A stretch of 64,000 nucleotides of DNA, from assembly GCA_024291935.2 (NCBI GenBank), contig CM044313.1:80971001-81035000 (forward strand). The letters run 5' to 3'. The position numbers and the translations under genes were made by a program. A model generated the notes under the pieces. It did no database searches. It saw nothing but the letters and a program-made list of their open reading frames with translations, and had not been told where the DNA came from. The stretch's first letter is position 1. Every line of letters starts with the position of its first letter. This DNA comes from Okapia johnstoni (Eukaryota > Chordata > Mammalia > Artiodactyla > Giraffidae). This document shows, piece by piece, positions 1-11,794 of the stretch.

Positions 1-572
1 GCTGTGTTGTAAGAATAACTGCCCTTTTAGAGAAAATTTCCTACCGTAGGGGCTCACCTTTCGCTGTTCTGTCTTGCTGATCGCCGCTGGCTGCTTCTCT
101 TCCAGAATTCCATGAATCTCTCCTGTGAGAGAAAGCACTGGAGGTGTGATGGAAATTGGTGATTGTACTCGTTGTTGTTATTATTATTATTACATGTTTT
201 TAAAATCTAACCCCCTGAGCAGGATGGTGTTGTCGTCTCTGCCTTTTCATTGGATTTGCAAGGGCCAGACACACATTCCCATTTGGTGGGCAGTTCGTTG
301 GGCTTCTGAGAGCCAACAGTCATGGCAGCAGCCGGGGCTGGTGTGGTTGGATGTGGGAGCACTCTGGTGTGTCAGCCTCTTGACTGCTGACAACAGCCTC
401 CTGGGTGCAGGCACCATTGTTACCATCTCTGCTTTACACACAAGGAAGCTGAAACTTGGGAAGTTTATGGGCTTAGCTTTGGTGGAGTGAGGCTGTAGAC
501 GCAGGTAGCCTGACTCCAGCGGCTGGCTTCTTACAGTCAAGCAGTATTGTCCTAGAGCAATAATAGGGACAA
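1..572. other. Single-copy intronic DNA
   Basis: Apart from a short ATT trinucleotide run at about 178-193, I see nothing recognisable here. The open frames are short and lack splice context. Confidence 0.5.
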
Positions 573-629
573 CACACACACACACACACACACACACAAC
601 TACACACACACACACACACACACACACAC
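573..629. repeat. Compound (AC)n microsatellite
   Basis: Two AC dinucleotide runs of about 27 bases each are separated by an imperfect ACT interruption. This is probably length-polymorphic. Confidence 0.95.
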
Positions 630-1297
630 GCGGAGCATGGGGGTTAGCATCCATTAAGTCCTGTGTCTGCTGACTGTGCTCAAGTCTTCCATAGCTTCCT
701 GGCCCCCTTTAATCCCCAAGACCACTTGGGTGGTAAACATCACCAGGCTGACCTTGTTGAGGATTTCTGCCTACGTTGCAAAGTTCAACTACAGCTGGAG
801 AGCTCATAAGCTGACTCCCAGAGCCATCAGAAGCGGGACCTTTTGCTTTCCTTGGAAGCCGGAGCTGCAGACACTGGGGTGAGATGTCAGTCAGCCAGCA
901 CTCGCTTGTGTAAACGGTGCAGGTCCAGATAGATCTCCCACCCCCAAGTTTAAAATAGCAGCGTTTGTTGTTCTTTGAAAAACAGCCCTTTTGTGAAAAG
1001 TCTCTTTTGCCGGCAGCACAAACAAAGCTTGCGAGCACTTCCCAGGGCATTTGGAGATGGTTTGGTTCAAAAACACACATTCTCCTGGGCTGGTTTTCAG
1101 CTCTGCTTGCTCCACATCTTCTTTGTGAGTGAATTGAGCTCAGTGTGGAGCAGACTCCACTGGGACTTGCTTTCTCCTCTCTGGAATGCGAGAGATAAGT
1201 CACCTTTAGGGTTATGTGCTGAGAGGGGTTGATACCAAAAAAGAACTGTACAGTACTCTGAGCTTATTGGTGATGCATAGATATTTAGATTTTAAAA
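630..1297. other. Single-copy intronic DNA
   Basis: No repeat or exon recognised. Open frames on both strands (up to 164 codons) overlap each other and show no family resemblance, so I treat them as chance. Confidence 0.5.
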
Positions 1298-2489
1298 ATA
1301 ATTTCCAAAAATTTTTTCGATTTTAGTTGACGACCTAAATGTCAGATTTGAAACCATTCAATTTCTAGAAGAGAACATAGACAGAACACTCTTTGACATA
1401 AATCATAGAAATCTTTTTTCAGATATGTCTCCTAAGGCAAAAGAAACAAAAGCAGAAGAAAACAAATGAGACCTGATTAAACTGAAAAGCTTTTGCACAG
1501 CAAAGGAAGGCACCAACAGAATGAAAGACAGTCGACGGAATGAGAGAAAATATTTGCAAATGCTATAGCTAATAAGAGGTTAAAATCCAAATACATACAC
1601 ATATAAATATTACTCTATATTAAAAAAAAACTAAACAACCAAAAAATGGGCAGAAGACTTGAATATATGTTTTTTTCTAAGAAAGGTATATAGATGGCCA
1701 ACAGGCACATAAAAAGATGCTTAACATCACAGATCATCAGAGAAATGCTCACCAAAACTGCGATGAGACGTCACCTCACACCTTTCAGAACAGCTATCAT
1801 CATAAAGTCAGCAAGTTATAAATGTTGGTGAGGATGTGGAGAAAAGGGAATCCTTGTATACTGTTAGCAGTAACATAAATTGGTACAGCCGCTGTGGACA
1901 ACAGTATGGAGCTTTCTCAAAAAAAATAAAAATAGAACTACCATGTGATCTAGGAATTCCATTCTTGGGAAAATATTGGAAGAAAATGAAAACACTAATT
2001 CAAAAAGATACATGTATCCCAATGTTCATAGCAACACTATTTATAACAGCCAAGATATGGAAGAAACTTAAGTGTCCATCAGTAGGTGAATGGATAAAGA
2101 TGTGGTACATATATACAATGGAATACTACTCAGCTATAAAAAGAATGAAATTTTTCCACTTGCAACAATGTGGATGGACCTAGAGGACATTTTGCTTAGT
2201 GAAATGAATCAGACATAGACAAATATCATATGATATCACTTATATGTGGAATCTAAAAAATAAAACAATTGAAGATAACAAAACAGAAACAGACTCACCA
2301 ATATAGAGTATGAATTAGTGGTTACCGATGGGGAGAGAGAAGAGGGTAGGGCAAGACAAGGGTAGGGGTTAAAGGATACAAACTACTATGTATAAAATAA
2401 ATAAACTACAAGGGTATATTGTACAGCACGGGGGAATATAACCATTATTTTGTAATAGCTTAAAATAAATAAAACCAGGAAAAAAAATC
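1298..2489 (+). mobile_element. L1 LINE, 5'-truncated (ORF2 tail plus 3' UTR)
   Basis: The sequence follows the last part of L1 ORF2 in the sense direction, including the decayed stretch around 1370-1560 and the WIKMWYIYTMEYYSAIK segment (about 2080-2150). A 3' UTR ending in an A-rich tail follows. The 11-base word AGATTTTAAAA at 1287-1297 recurs at 2490-2500 and looks like the target-site duplication. Several stops and frameshifts show it is inactive. Confidence 0.88.
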
Positions 2490-3003
2490 AGATTTTAAAA
2501 GTCTTTTCACCAAAATATTTGTTCTCAGTCAACTCACTGGTGGATTTACAAGTAATCCCCATTTGGTGCAAAGGAGACATTGTTGAGCAGATTTCCATTT
2601 AGAACTTAGAGAGAGAGAGAAACAGGGAGACAAGTGAGAGAATAAGAATGAAAGTAAACTAGATAGAATAGGGAATTCTTTTTTAAAAAATTTATTTAAT
2701 TGCAGTATAGTTGATTTGTATGTTGTGTTAATTTCTGCTGTATAGCTGAGTGATTCAATTCTACATATGTATACATTCTTTTCCATTATGGTTTATCACA
2801 GGATATTGAATACAGCTCACTGTCCTATACAGTAAGACCTTGTTGTTTATTCATTCTATATATAATAATAATTTACATCTGCTAATCCCAAACTCCCAAT
2901 CCATCCACCCCCTATTCCTCTTTGGGGTCTGTTCTCTATGTCTGCGAGTCTGTTTCTGCTTCATAGATAGATTCATTTATGTCATATTTTAGATTCCACA
3001 TAT

Positions 3004-3220
3004 GCACATGAGTGCTCAGTTGCTCAGTTGTGTCCAACTCTTTGTGACCCCATGGACTGTAGACTGCCAGGCTACTCTGTATATGGCAGTATACAGGCAA
3101 GCATACTGGGGTGAGTTACCCTTTCCTCCTCCAGGGTGTCTTCCTGACCCAGGGATCGAACCCTTGTCTCCCACATTGGTGGGTGGATTCTTTACTACTG
3201 AGCCACATGGAACTGAGCCC
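3004..3220 (-). mobile_element. Bov-tA SINE inside L1
   Basis: This is the reverse complement of the ruminant Bov-tA SINE, with antisense body motifs such as CCATGGACTGTAG and the GAGCCAC head. AGATTCCAC-TAT at 2991-3003 recurs at 3221-3233 with one change and marks the target duplication. Confidence 0.9.
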
Positions 3221-3364
3221 AGATTCCACCTATAAGTGCTTCTAGATGATATTTGTTTTCTGACTTACTTCACTTAGTATGATACGCTCTAGGTCCATTC
3301 ATGTTGCTGCAAATGGTATTAGTTCATTCTTTTTTACAGGAGTAATATTCCATTGTATATATGT

Positions 3365-3587
3365 GGGCTTCCCTATGGCTCAGTGGTAAAGAATCTGTCT
3401 GTGATGCAGGAGACCCAAGAGATTCGGGTTCGATCTCTGGGTTAGGAAGACATCCTGGAGGAGGAAATGGCAACCCATTCCAGTATTCTTGCCTGGAAAA
3501 TCCCATGGACAGAGGAGCCTGGAGGGCTACAGTCCATGGGGTCACAAAGAGTCATAAGCGACCGAGCAACTAAGCACACATGCATGC
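3365..3587 (+). mobile_element. Bov-tA SINE inside L1
   Basis: A full Bov-tA in sense orientation, from the tRNA-like GGGCTTCCC head to the TGCATGCA tail. A 21-base target duplication flanks it (3344-3364 and 3588-3608, two mismatches), which fixes the insertion point in the antisense L1. Confidence 0.93.
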
Positions 3588-3965
3588 AATATTACATTGT
3601 ATATGTGTACCACATCTTTATCCATTCATCTGTCGATGGACATTTAGGTTGTTTCCATGTTTTGTGAGTAATGCTACTATGAACACAGAGGTGCACATAT
3701 CTTTTCAAATTAGAGTTTTGTCTGGATATATGCCCAGGATTGGCATTACTGGATCATATGGCAACTCTATTTTTAGTTTTTTGAGGAACCTCCATACTGT
3801 TTCCGTAGTGGCTGCACCAATTTACATTCTCAGCAACAGTGTAGAAAGGTTCTTTTTTCTCCACATTCTCTCCAGCATTTGTTATTTGTATATTTCAATG
3901 ATGACCATTCCAACCCATGTGAGGTGATACCCAATCACTGTAAATTTGATTTGCATTGCAAAGTA

Positions 3966-4340
3966 AAATCTTTAAAGCTTTCTGGGAATAAGAAGACTAG
4001 GGCTTTGCCTTACTGCCTGCTGCTTCACAATTAATCAATCTCTAAAGAGTTCCATTTCCACTCGGACAACATTTTTCAATTGCACCCAAGTTCTGAACTT
4101 TTAAACGTGGAAATTACTTCAGATATCATGTCTGCCATCCTTTTTATTTCTTCAGATGAGGAATGGGAGGTCTGATTTGTCAGTCAGTCAACATGCATTT
4201 ATTGAGCACCTGCTAACTGCCACTCCAGCAGCACGTTGAGGGGAGTCACACAGGGTCCCGCAGTGGGAGGCAGACTCAGAACCTTGATGACTTTAAAGTT
4301 CCTTCTAGTTCTCAGAGGCAGGGCAGGAGAGTCAACATTT
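3966..4340. other. Mostly single-copy DNA with a faint ancient-repeat segment
   Basis: About 4168-4215 resembles the terminal GCATTTATTGAGCACCTG motif of L2/MIR-type repeats. The rest is unrecognised. Confidence 0.4.
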
Positions 4341-4640
4341 TATTGTTTTTTAATAACTTTATTTATTTATTAATTTTTGACTGCATGGGGACTCTTTTAC
4401 TGCCTGGGCTTTCTCTACTTGCTGTGAGTGGGGGCTACTCTTTGTTGACGTGCATGGGCTTCTCCTTGTGGTGGCTTCTCTTGTTGAGAAGCACAAGCTC
4501 TAGGGCACGTGAGCTTCAGTAGTTGTGGCTCGCAGGCTCCAGAGCACAGGATCAATAGTTGTGGCATATGGGCTTAGTGGGATCTTCCTGTGTCCCCTGC
4601 GTTAGCAGGCAGTTTCCTGTCTACTGTACCACCAGCGAAG
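4340..4640 (-). mobile_element. CHR-type tRNA-derived SINE, antisense
   Basis: The reverse complement carries the long CHR-family pattern of cetartiodactyls: GGGGCTACTCTTTG, GGCTTCTCTTGTTG, then a tRNA-like end with CCACCAGCGAAG. It is diverged at the 3' end. Confidence 0.75.
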
Positions 4641-6190
4641 TAGGAAGGACCATGGAGATAAATCCAATACTTTCTAGGACTACAAACAGGTAGATTGGAC
4701 AATCTCTGCCTAGTATTCTTCCCGCAGTGCTCAGTGGTGATATACATGAGTGTGTCATGACCTCCACAAGGCCCTCAACCTAGTATCAGAACCATAGGAA
4801 ATATTAATCTTGCACACAACACACTGCCTCTCTTCTGCAGCTGGCAATCTGCCCTCAGGTTCATACGCCTTGTACTATTTTCAGGTCACTGGTCCTTCCA
4901 TGATTTCTTTTGCTGCTGTCGACTCCATGAAGCTCATCCCCTGCATGGGCTTGTGCAGAACAGAGGGAGAGCTACAGTGTGTGTCAAGACCAATGTCATG
5001 ATCATATGCTTATGCCATTTGCAAAAGATAACTTCTGCAAAGAGGGAAATGATTTCGGATCTTAACGTAAGAAGAGCCTTCACAGTTTTGATATGGCATT
5101 TGTCTTCATTCTCATCAGCATTTACTGTCTGTGGGTTAGTTAACGTAGGGCTGGTGAGCAAACTCAATTTCTACAACTTTGAGTCAAAGTTTTGAATCAA
5201 TACGATTCTCCACACCCTTTCCATGTGTGTAGTTTTCCATAATAGAAATACAATTGAAAGATTACAACAACACATGGAAGAGAATTATGAAAGTAAATTC
5301 CTACTATTATAGAAAGTAATATCATTGTCCTTTGTAGGAAGGAGTCTTAGAAATTCAATTGTTCTCTCATATAGAAATAAATATAAAGAATGAGTATAGA
5401 TTTAACTTAAATTTTACAAAATCTGGCAGGTCAATAATTTCTCACCTCTCTCCTTTCTTTCTGAGAGAGGGTAAAAGGTCGGTTGGTGGTTTGTATTTTC
5501 AAAAGTGCTGATACCAACAGGCTTTCCCCAAAGTTTCTCATGAAGTATCATCTAAACCTGTGACCTAGGGTTTCAAATCTAATCTTGAGGCAAATCAAAG
5601 TATTTGTGGCTTGTGTTTTACACCCACCAATCCTAGTGCAAACTATGCTGTGATTATGACCTGTGTCAGTCCCACCCACAGCCTTGTTGATGCCCGCCCC
5701 TTGACGTCTGGCTCTCAGTGGTAGACCCTTGAGAAGTAGTGAGGGCAGAAGTTAGGAGGGTGTGCTCTGGGGTCAGGTTGCCCCAGCTCGAATCCTCACT
5801 CCTCTTTACTGTCTTTTTATAGAGGAGGGAATGAAGGCTCAGACAAGGAACACTGTCAGTAATGTCCCAGACAATTGTGAGGGTTAGACAAAACCAAGTT
5901 GGTATACTCAAATGCCATGTTTGATAGTAGAATTGGTAAAAAAAAAAAAATTAGGAGTTATTCTTATTCCTTGACATCTTGTTTCTCCATCCCTGTCATA
6001 TCCCTTCTGAGCTCTGCTTTCTATTGGCCAGGACAATAGCTAACTACTCCTCTAAACTAAATGCCCACTGCGAGGAAGCCAAGATAAGCTTGGGCTTCTC
6101 CCCATCTCTACTTGGAGCTTTCATATATTTAAGGCCACAGGGGTCCCTAGTAGCCAAGTCTCTATCTTTAATACCAAGAGTGAGTAGCTA
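4641..6190. other. Single-copy intronic DNA
   Basis: No recognisable exon or repeat, except an A-run at 5938-5951 that could be an old retrotransposon tail. Confidence 0.5.
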
Positions 6191-6560
6191 GTGTTTAGAT
6201 AGTGAGCATTATCTGTCAAACACTGTTCTCAATCTATTGCGTACATTAATACATTGAACTGTCACAATCAGCCTGTGTGCTGTGCTTAGTAACCCAGTTG
6301 TGTCTGACTCTTTGCGACCCTATGGACCGTAGCCCACCAGGCTCCTCTGTCCATGGGATTCTCCAGGCAAGTACTGAAGTGGGTGGCCATTTTCTTCTCC
6401 AGGGGATCTTCTGAACCCAGGGATCAAACCCAGGTCTTCCCCGTTGCAGGTGGATTCTTCACCATCTGAACCACCAGGGAAGCCCCACAACGTCCCTAAG
6501 ATACTATTATTTTTATGCCCATCGTGTAGATGAGGCTAGTCCAGTTGGACTACCCAAATA
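6190..6560 (+). repeat. MIR fragment split by a Bov-tA
   Basis: 6190-6277 and 6487-6560 together read as the 3' half of a MIR (a degenerate ATACTATTATTTTTATGCCC and GATGAGGCTAG segment). The central part is displaced by a younger SINE. Confidence 0.6.
6278..6486 (-). mobile_element. Bov-tA SINE
   Basis: Antisense Bov-tA running from the GTTGTGTCTGACTC tail to the CCACCAGGGAAGCCCC head. It interrupts the MIR. Confidence 0.92.
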
Positions 6561-6895
6561 AAACACATTCCATTAAGTAGCCTCCCAATTCCATCCACAC
6601 CTATTGGCTGCTGTGGCTTAGCCACCCCCTTTGCAGTAAAATCAAGGGTGAAGGTGATTTTATCACCCCTTACTTCACCAGATAAAGAGGCAGTTCTTTT
6701 CTCCATTTACTGCTGAGTGCCTTGAGGCCTCTCAAAGAAGTCAGCCAGTTCTTGTCTTGTCAGGTCATCGTCCCCAGGGGCAATGTTCTCGCCTCTACTC
6801 TGCTGTACCCTCTGCCAAGTGCAACTGTTTATGTACACAAAGTGTGTAGGCCAAGGATATGATTTTGAAATAGGAATCTCAAGATTTTAATCTAA
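6561..6895. other. Single-copy intronic DNA
   Basis: Nothing recognised in this stretch. Confidence 0.45.
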
Positions 6896-7018
6896 GTATG
6901 TTGCATATTGGCTCTGTGACCTCTCGTAGATTCTGTTTCTTTTTCTATGAAATGAGGATAGTAACTGAATCTGTGACACGGAGTCTTGTGCGGATTAAAT
7001 GAGCACTATTGCAGCAAG

Positions 7019-7225
7019 TGCTTCCCTGGTGGCTCAGTGGTAAAGCACCTGCTTGCAATGCAGGAGATGTGGGTTCGATCCTTGGGTCTGGAAGATCCCC
7101 TGGAAGAGGAAATTGCAACCCGCTCCAGTATTCTTGTCTGGAAAATCCCATGGACAGAGGAGCCTGGTGGGCTACAAGGCATGGGGTCTCAAACAGTCGG
7201 ACGCAACTGAACATGCTCGCATGCA
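7019..7225 (+). mobile_element. Bov-tA SINE inside MIR
   Basis: Sense-strand Bov-tA with a complete head (CTTCCCTGGTGGCTCAG), body and tail. Confidence 0.93.
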
Positions 7226-7250
7226 CAATTATAGCAAGTGTTCATTAAAT

Positions 7251-8398
7251 GGTTCAGTTCAGTTCAGTCGCTCAGTCACGTCCGACTCTTTGTGACCACA
7301 TGAACTGCAGTACACCAGGCCTCCCTGTCCATCACCAACTGCCAGAGTCTACCCAAACCCATGTCCACTGAATCGGTGATGCCATCCAACCATCTCATCC
7401 TCTGTCATCCCCTTCTCCTCCCACCATCAATCCTTCCCAGCATTAGGGTCTTTTCAAATGAGCCAACCCTTCGCATCAGGTGGCCAAAGTATTGTAGTTT
7501 CAGCTTCAACATCAGTACTTCCAATGAACACCCAGGACTGATCTCCTTTAGAATGGACTGGTTTAATCTCCTTGCAGTCCAAGGGACTCTCAAGAGTCTT
7601 CTCCAACACCACACTTCAAAAGCATCAATTCTTCGGTGCTCAGCTTTCTTTATAGTCCAACTCTTACATCCATACATGACCACTGGAAAAACCATAGCCT
7701 TCACTAGATGGACCTTTGTTGACAAAGTAATGTCTCTACTTTTTAATATGCTGTCTAGGTTGGTCATAACTTTCCTTCCAAGGAGTAAGCATCTTTTAAT
7801 TTCATGGCTGCAATCACCATCTGCAGTGATTTTGGAGCCCAAAAAAATAAAGTCAGCCACTGTTTCCACTGTTTCCCCATCTATTTGCCATGAAATGATG
7901 GGACCGGATGCCATGATCTCTGAATGTTGAGCTTTAAGCCAACTTTTTCACTCTCCTCTTTCACTTTCATCAAGAGGCTCTTTAGTTCTTCTTCACTTTC
8001 TGCCATAAGGGTGGTGTCATCTGCATATCTGAGGTTACTGATATTTCTCCCGGCAATCTTGATTCCAGTTTGTGCTTCCTCCAGCCCAGCGTTTCTCATG
8101 ATGTTCCCTGCATATAAGTTAAATAAGCAGGGTGACAATATACAGCCTTGATGTACTCCTTTTCCTATTTGGAATCAGTCTCTTTTTCCATGTCCACTTC
8201 TAACTGTTGTTTCCTGACCTGCATACAGGTTTCTCAAGAGGCAGATCAGGTGGTCTGGTATTCCCATCTCTTCCAGAATTTTCCACAGTTTATTGTGATC
8301 CACACAGTCAAAGGCTTTGGCATAGTTAATAAAGCAGAAATAGATGTTTTTCTGGAACTCTGTTGCTTTTTTGATGATCCAGTGGATGTTGGCAATTT
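7251..8398 (-). mobile_element. BovB LINE, 5'-truncated, antisense
   Basis: The 3' end lies at the low coordinate (a GTTCAGTTCAGTTCAGTCGCTCAG repeat), and the element reads on the - strand into the reverse-transcriptase C-terminal half. The fragment RYADDTTLMAES near 8010-8050 is the RT active-site box. TTAAATGGTT at 7245-7254 and TTAAACGGTT at 8397-8406 look like the target duplication with one change. Frameshifts make it non-coding. Confidence 0.93.
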
Positions 8399-8425
8399 AA
8401 ACGGTTACTATAATTGTAATCATTA

Positions 8426-9357
8426 TATATTAGACAGCCAGCTTATGCTGACTGTCTTAAAAAACCCAGCAGGTCAAAAGCAACTAGGTCAAAAACTGTA
8501 AATGTATTTGCTTTTCTATTCTTTGGGCAATAGGTGCTGGAGTTCAGGCAAGTTAGTCTTTTATTTTATACCTGTCATGTTTAATTCTTTGGATGTATCT
8601 TTAGAGACAGGTCCTTGAAGGTACATAAGCTTCTCTTGAGAGGAATCAGCATACAGGGGTACCGTTGCAAGCTGATGGTTGTACTCAGTTGAATTAGACT
8701 TTTTCTACCCCATTCTGCTCTCCACTGCTCCCACCCTGGGGGAACCAGAGATATCACTCTGAGTCACAGAAGAAGAGAGCAACAGGAGGGAAACTAGAGA
8801 AGCTGATGACATCCAACCCCAGCCAACCTGGCCATTCCCTTCCTGAGGTCTGAATGCGAAAGGGCAGTGAAGCTCTGGTTCTTACGAGGTCCAGATATTC
8901 TGTGGAGATGGGCAGTACAGAGGTCTGAGTCAATCTGACTCCTAGTTCATGGTACATTCGCATTATTAATTTGTGCAAATTGCCTTTCTTGTTTTGTTTA
9001 TTTACGCATTTTGGTCCCCATTCTCCACTCTCAGTCCTCTGCATAGAAAACTGTTTTAATGGGTTCCATATGTAGTTTTTTTTTTTCGTGTACGTCCTGG
9101 CCTGGGAAATTTTGTATTACTGTTTTTGCATGTACTCTCCCTGAATGTAAATGGCTCTGTATTAAGTTGTTTCGATTCTTACTTTTCACTGAGGATTGTT
9201 TTTAAGGTTTGTTCATGTTGCTCTGTGCTCTGGTGCTCTTAGTCACTCCAGTCAGAAGCAAGGAGTCTGGACTCTTTCCTCTTAAAAACTGAGACTTTGT
9301 TAGTACCTAGGAGTGAAAGCTGTTCTCTGTCTGGTGTTTCCTTCTTTCTTTCCTTCA
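8426..9357. other. Single-copy or very old intronic DNA
   Basis: No repeat assigned with confidence. A T-run at about 9077-9087 may be a remnant of an antisense poly-A tail. Confidence 0.4.
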
Positions 9358-10655
9358 TTTTTTGAAGTATAATTGATCTCTGTTAGTTTCAGGTAGTGAT
9401 TCAATAATATTTCTATACATTTCAAAATGATCACTGGTGAGTCTAGTTACCATCTGTCACTGTACAAAGATATGACAGTATTACTGACTGTATTCTCCAC
9501 ACTGTGTATTTCATCCCCATGACTCATTTGGTAACTAGAAGTTTATACCTCTTAATCTCCCTCAGCTATTTCACCCATCCCCTTACCCCTTCCCTTCTGG
9601 CAACCACCTGTTTGGTCTCTGTATCTGTGTGTCTGTTGTGTTTTGTTATGTTTGTTCATTTGCTTTGTTTTTTAGGTTCCATATATAAGTAAGATCATAT
9701 GGTATTTATCTTTCTCTTATTTTACTTACAATACCTTATATTATATTTACAAATATAATACCTTCTAGGTCCATTCATGTTGTTGCAATGGTAAGATTTC
9801 GTTCTTTTTTATGCCTCATAATTTATGGCTGAGTAATATTCCATTGTATATATATGCCACATCTTTCTTATCCATTCATCTATTGATGGACACTTACATT
9901 GCTCCGCTTCTTGGTTGCTGTAAGTAATGCTGCTATGAGCATCGGGACACATAAATCTTTTCACATTAGCCCTTTTGTTTTCTTTGGAAAAATATCCCAA
10001 AGTGGAATTGCTGAATCATATGGTTGTTCTCCGTTTGGTTTTTTGAGGAACCGCCATACAGTCCTCCATAGGGTCTGCACCAACCTACATTCCCACCAAG
10101 TGCACAAGGGTTTCCTTTTCCCTTTTCTCTACATTCTTGCCAACACTTATTTGTTGTCTCTTTGATAATACCTATTCTGACAGGACTGAGGTGATGTCTT
10201 AGCGTAGTTTTGATTTGCATTTCCCCATTGATTAGTGGGGCTTCCCAGGTAGCACTAGTGGTAAAGAACCTACCTACCAGTGCAGGCGACATAAAAGATG
10301 CAGGTTTGATCCCTGGGTTGAGAAGATCTCCTAGAGGAGGGCATGACACCTACTGCAGTATTCTTGCCTGGGAAATTCCATAGACAGGAGAGCCTGGCAG
10401 GCTACAGTCTGTGGGGTTGCAAAGAGTAGGACAAAACTGAGGCGACTCAGCATGCACTCATGCAATGATTATCGATGTCAAACATCTTTTCATGTGCCTG
10501 TTAGCCATCTGTATGTCTTCTTTGGAAAAATGACTATTCAGGTCCTCTGCCCATTTTTTTATTCGGGTTGTGTTTTGATGTTGTCTGTCCCATATTTCAT
10601 ACAAGGCACAGATGAACTACAAGTATGTTTGAAGAAGGTTTTCTGCAAAAAAAAA
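9358..10655 (-). mobile_element. L1 LINE 3' end, antisense, interrupted by a Bov-tA
   Basis: The reverse complement follows the L1 3' UTR and ORF2 end (GTCCATTCATGTTG, GTAATATTCCATTGTATATA, then the ORF2 tail to about 10640). A Bov-tA splits it at 10237-10466. An A-run follows at about 10646-10662. Confidence 0.85.
10237..10466 (+). mobile_element. Bov-tA SINE inside L1
   Basis: A diverged sense Bov-tA with the variant middle containing ACATAAAAGATGCAGG. It lies within the L1 GATTAGTG segment. Confidence 0.9.
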
Positions 10656-10662
10656 AAAAAAA

Positions 10663-10955
10663 AGCTCTTTTATAGTTGTACCCCATTAAGCCCAGTTTTT
10701 TGAATAGTCAGCTACAAATATGTTCAGTGTTACATGCACACAAATGAATTGGTCACTTGTGATATGCAAGATTCTGACCGCTAAAGGGTTTGGGAATCAG
10801 TAATATAATAAACAAAAGGCTCTGTAGAATCAGGCTGTTCTGGGACCTACAGAAAGTGAGGACATGGTGGTTCAGAACAGAGAGAGAACTTTAAGGACTT
10901 TAGGAGAAAGAAGAGGGAGGATTTGAGTTGAAACTTTAAAAAATAAGCATAAGAT
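10663..10955. other. Single-copy intronic DNA
   Basis: Nothing recognised. Confidence 0.4.
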
Positions 10956-11078
10956 GGGACTTCCTTGGTGGTCCAGTGGTTAAGACTCTGCTTTCCAATG
11001 CAGGGGGCATGGGTTCAATCCCTAGTCAGGGGACTAAGTTCCCACATGTCACGGGGTGAGGCCAGAAATTTTTTTTAA
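10956..11078 (+). mobile_element. CHR-2-like tRNA SINE
   Basis: GGGACTTCCTTGGTGGTCCA followed by a GTTAAGACTCTGC and TTCAATCCCTAGTCAGGG tRNA-Glu-like body, typical of cetartiodactyl CHR SINEs. It ends in a short T/A-rich tail. Confidence 0.82.
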
Positions 11079-11088
11079 AAAACCCATG

Positions 11089-11299
11089 TTGTTGTTGTTT
11101 AGTTGCTCCCTTGTGTCCGATTCTTTTGTGACCCCGCGGACTGTAGTCCGCCAGGTTCCTCTGTCCATGGAATTTCCCCGGCAAGAATACTGGAGTGGGG
11201 TGCCATTTCCTTCTCCAGGGGATCTTCCCCACCCAGGGACTGAATCTGCATCTTGTACATTGCAGGTGGGTTCTTTACCACTGAGCCACCAGGAAAGCT
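11089..11299 (-). mobile_element. Bov-tA SINE
   Basis: Antisense Bov-tA from the GTTGTTGTTTAG tail to the GAGCCACCAGGAAAG head. Confidence 0.92.
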
Positions 11300-11794
11300 A
11301 AAAAAGTATAAGATTATGTTAAACATAAGATTTTGATAGAGAGTGCAAAAGACATTGTAGCTAGGGAAAATAAGTCGAACAAAGCAATACAAGTTACAAA
11401 GTGCAGGGGTACAGCTGGAAGGTGGAAGTAGAAAAGTAAATTTTTTTCCCCCTTTGTCTCTCTCCTAATCCCTCTCTCTCCCTCCTTTGTTTTCTCCTTT
11501 CCTTCCTCCTCCCCACCCCCCACCTACCCACCACTTTTTTTTGGCCTGAAGCAAAAGATGAGTTTATCAGCTCAAGTGGTTAATGGCTTGCTTTAGGTAG
11601 TCTGTAATGTGGAACCTGGAACCTGCTGCTTACTCTCCACTAGATATAATAGATTTCTTGTTTTTATTAAATAGGAAAGTGAAGAGGCAGTGGTAGGGAT
11701 TTCAATTTAAGGAAATCAAAAGATGTGTTCATTCTGATATGTGGAAGAAAGGAAGAAGTGTTCACGTCTTGCATTTTTGAAGTGGCAGTTTTCT
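11300..11794. other. Single-copy DNA with a pyrimidine-rich tract
   Basis: 11440-11520 is almost pure C/T (TCTCTCCTAATCC..., CCTTCCTCCTCCCC). The remainder is unrecognised. Confidence 0.5.

Larger units (their letters stand above)
2670..3965 (-). mobile_element. L1 LINE 3' end, antisense, interrupted by two Bov-tA SINEs
   Basis: The reverse complement matches the L1 3' UTR and ORF2 end: the bovine antisense signature around 2690-2790, then the GTCCATTCATGTTGCTGC segment near 3293. It was split later by SINEs at 3004-3220 and 3365-3587. With the L1 at 1298-2489 it forms a tail-to-tail pair. Confidence 0.85.
6896..8430 (+). repeat. MIR SINE interrupted twice
   Basis: The MIR core at 6900-7015 (the GTGACCTC and AAATGAGGATAGTAAC pattern) continues at about 7226-7254 and again at about 8399-8425. 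A Bov-tA and then a BovB sit between the pieces. The three fragments join in the order expected for a single MIR. Confidence 0.65.

Noticed and set aside
573..654. Cys/Val-rich frame (VCVCVCV) suggesting a repeat protein
   Set aside because: It is simply the translation of the (AC)n microsatellite.
709..1203. 164-codon antisense frame near the window start
   Set aside because: No recognisable domain and it overlaps sense frames of similar length. It does not match the ADAMTS12 signal-peptide exon.
7053..7295. Possible tRNA genes from the TTCGATCC-like B boxes
   Set aside because: The A/B-box-like words belong to tRNA-derived SINE heads; no full cloverleaf with an acceptor stem is present.
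7361..7930. 189-codon sense open frame
   Set aside because: It is the antisense translation of the BovB at 7251-8398; a mirror frame occurs at 29191-29760 in another BovB copy, as expected for a repeat.
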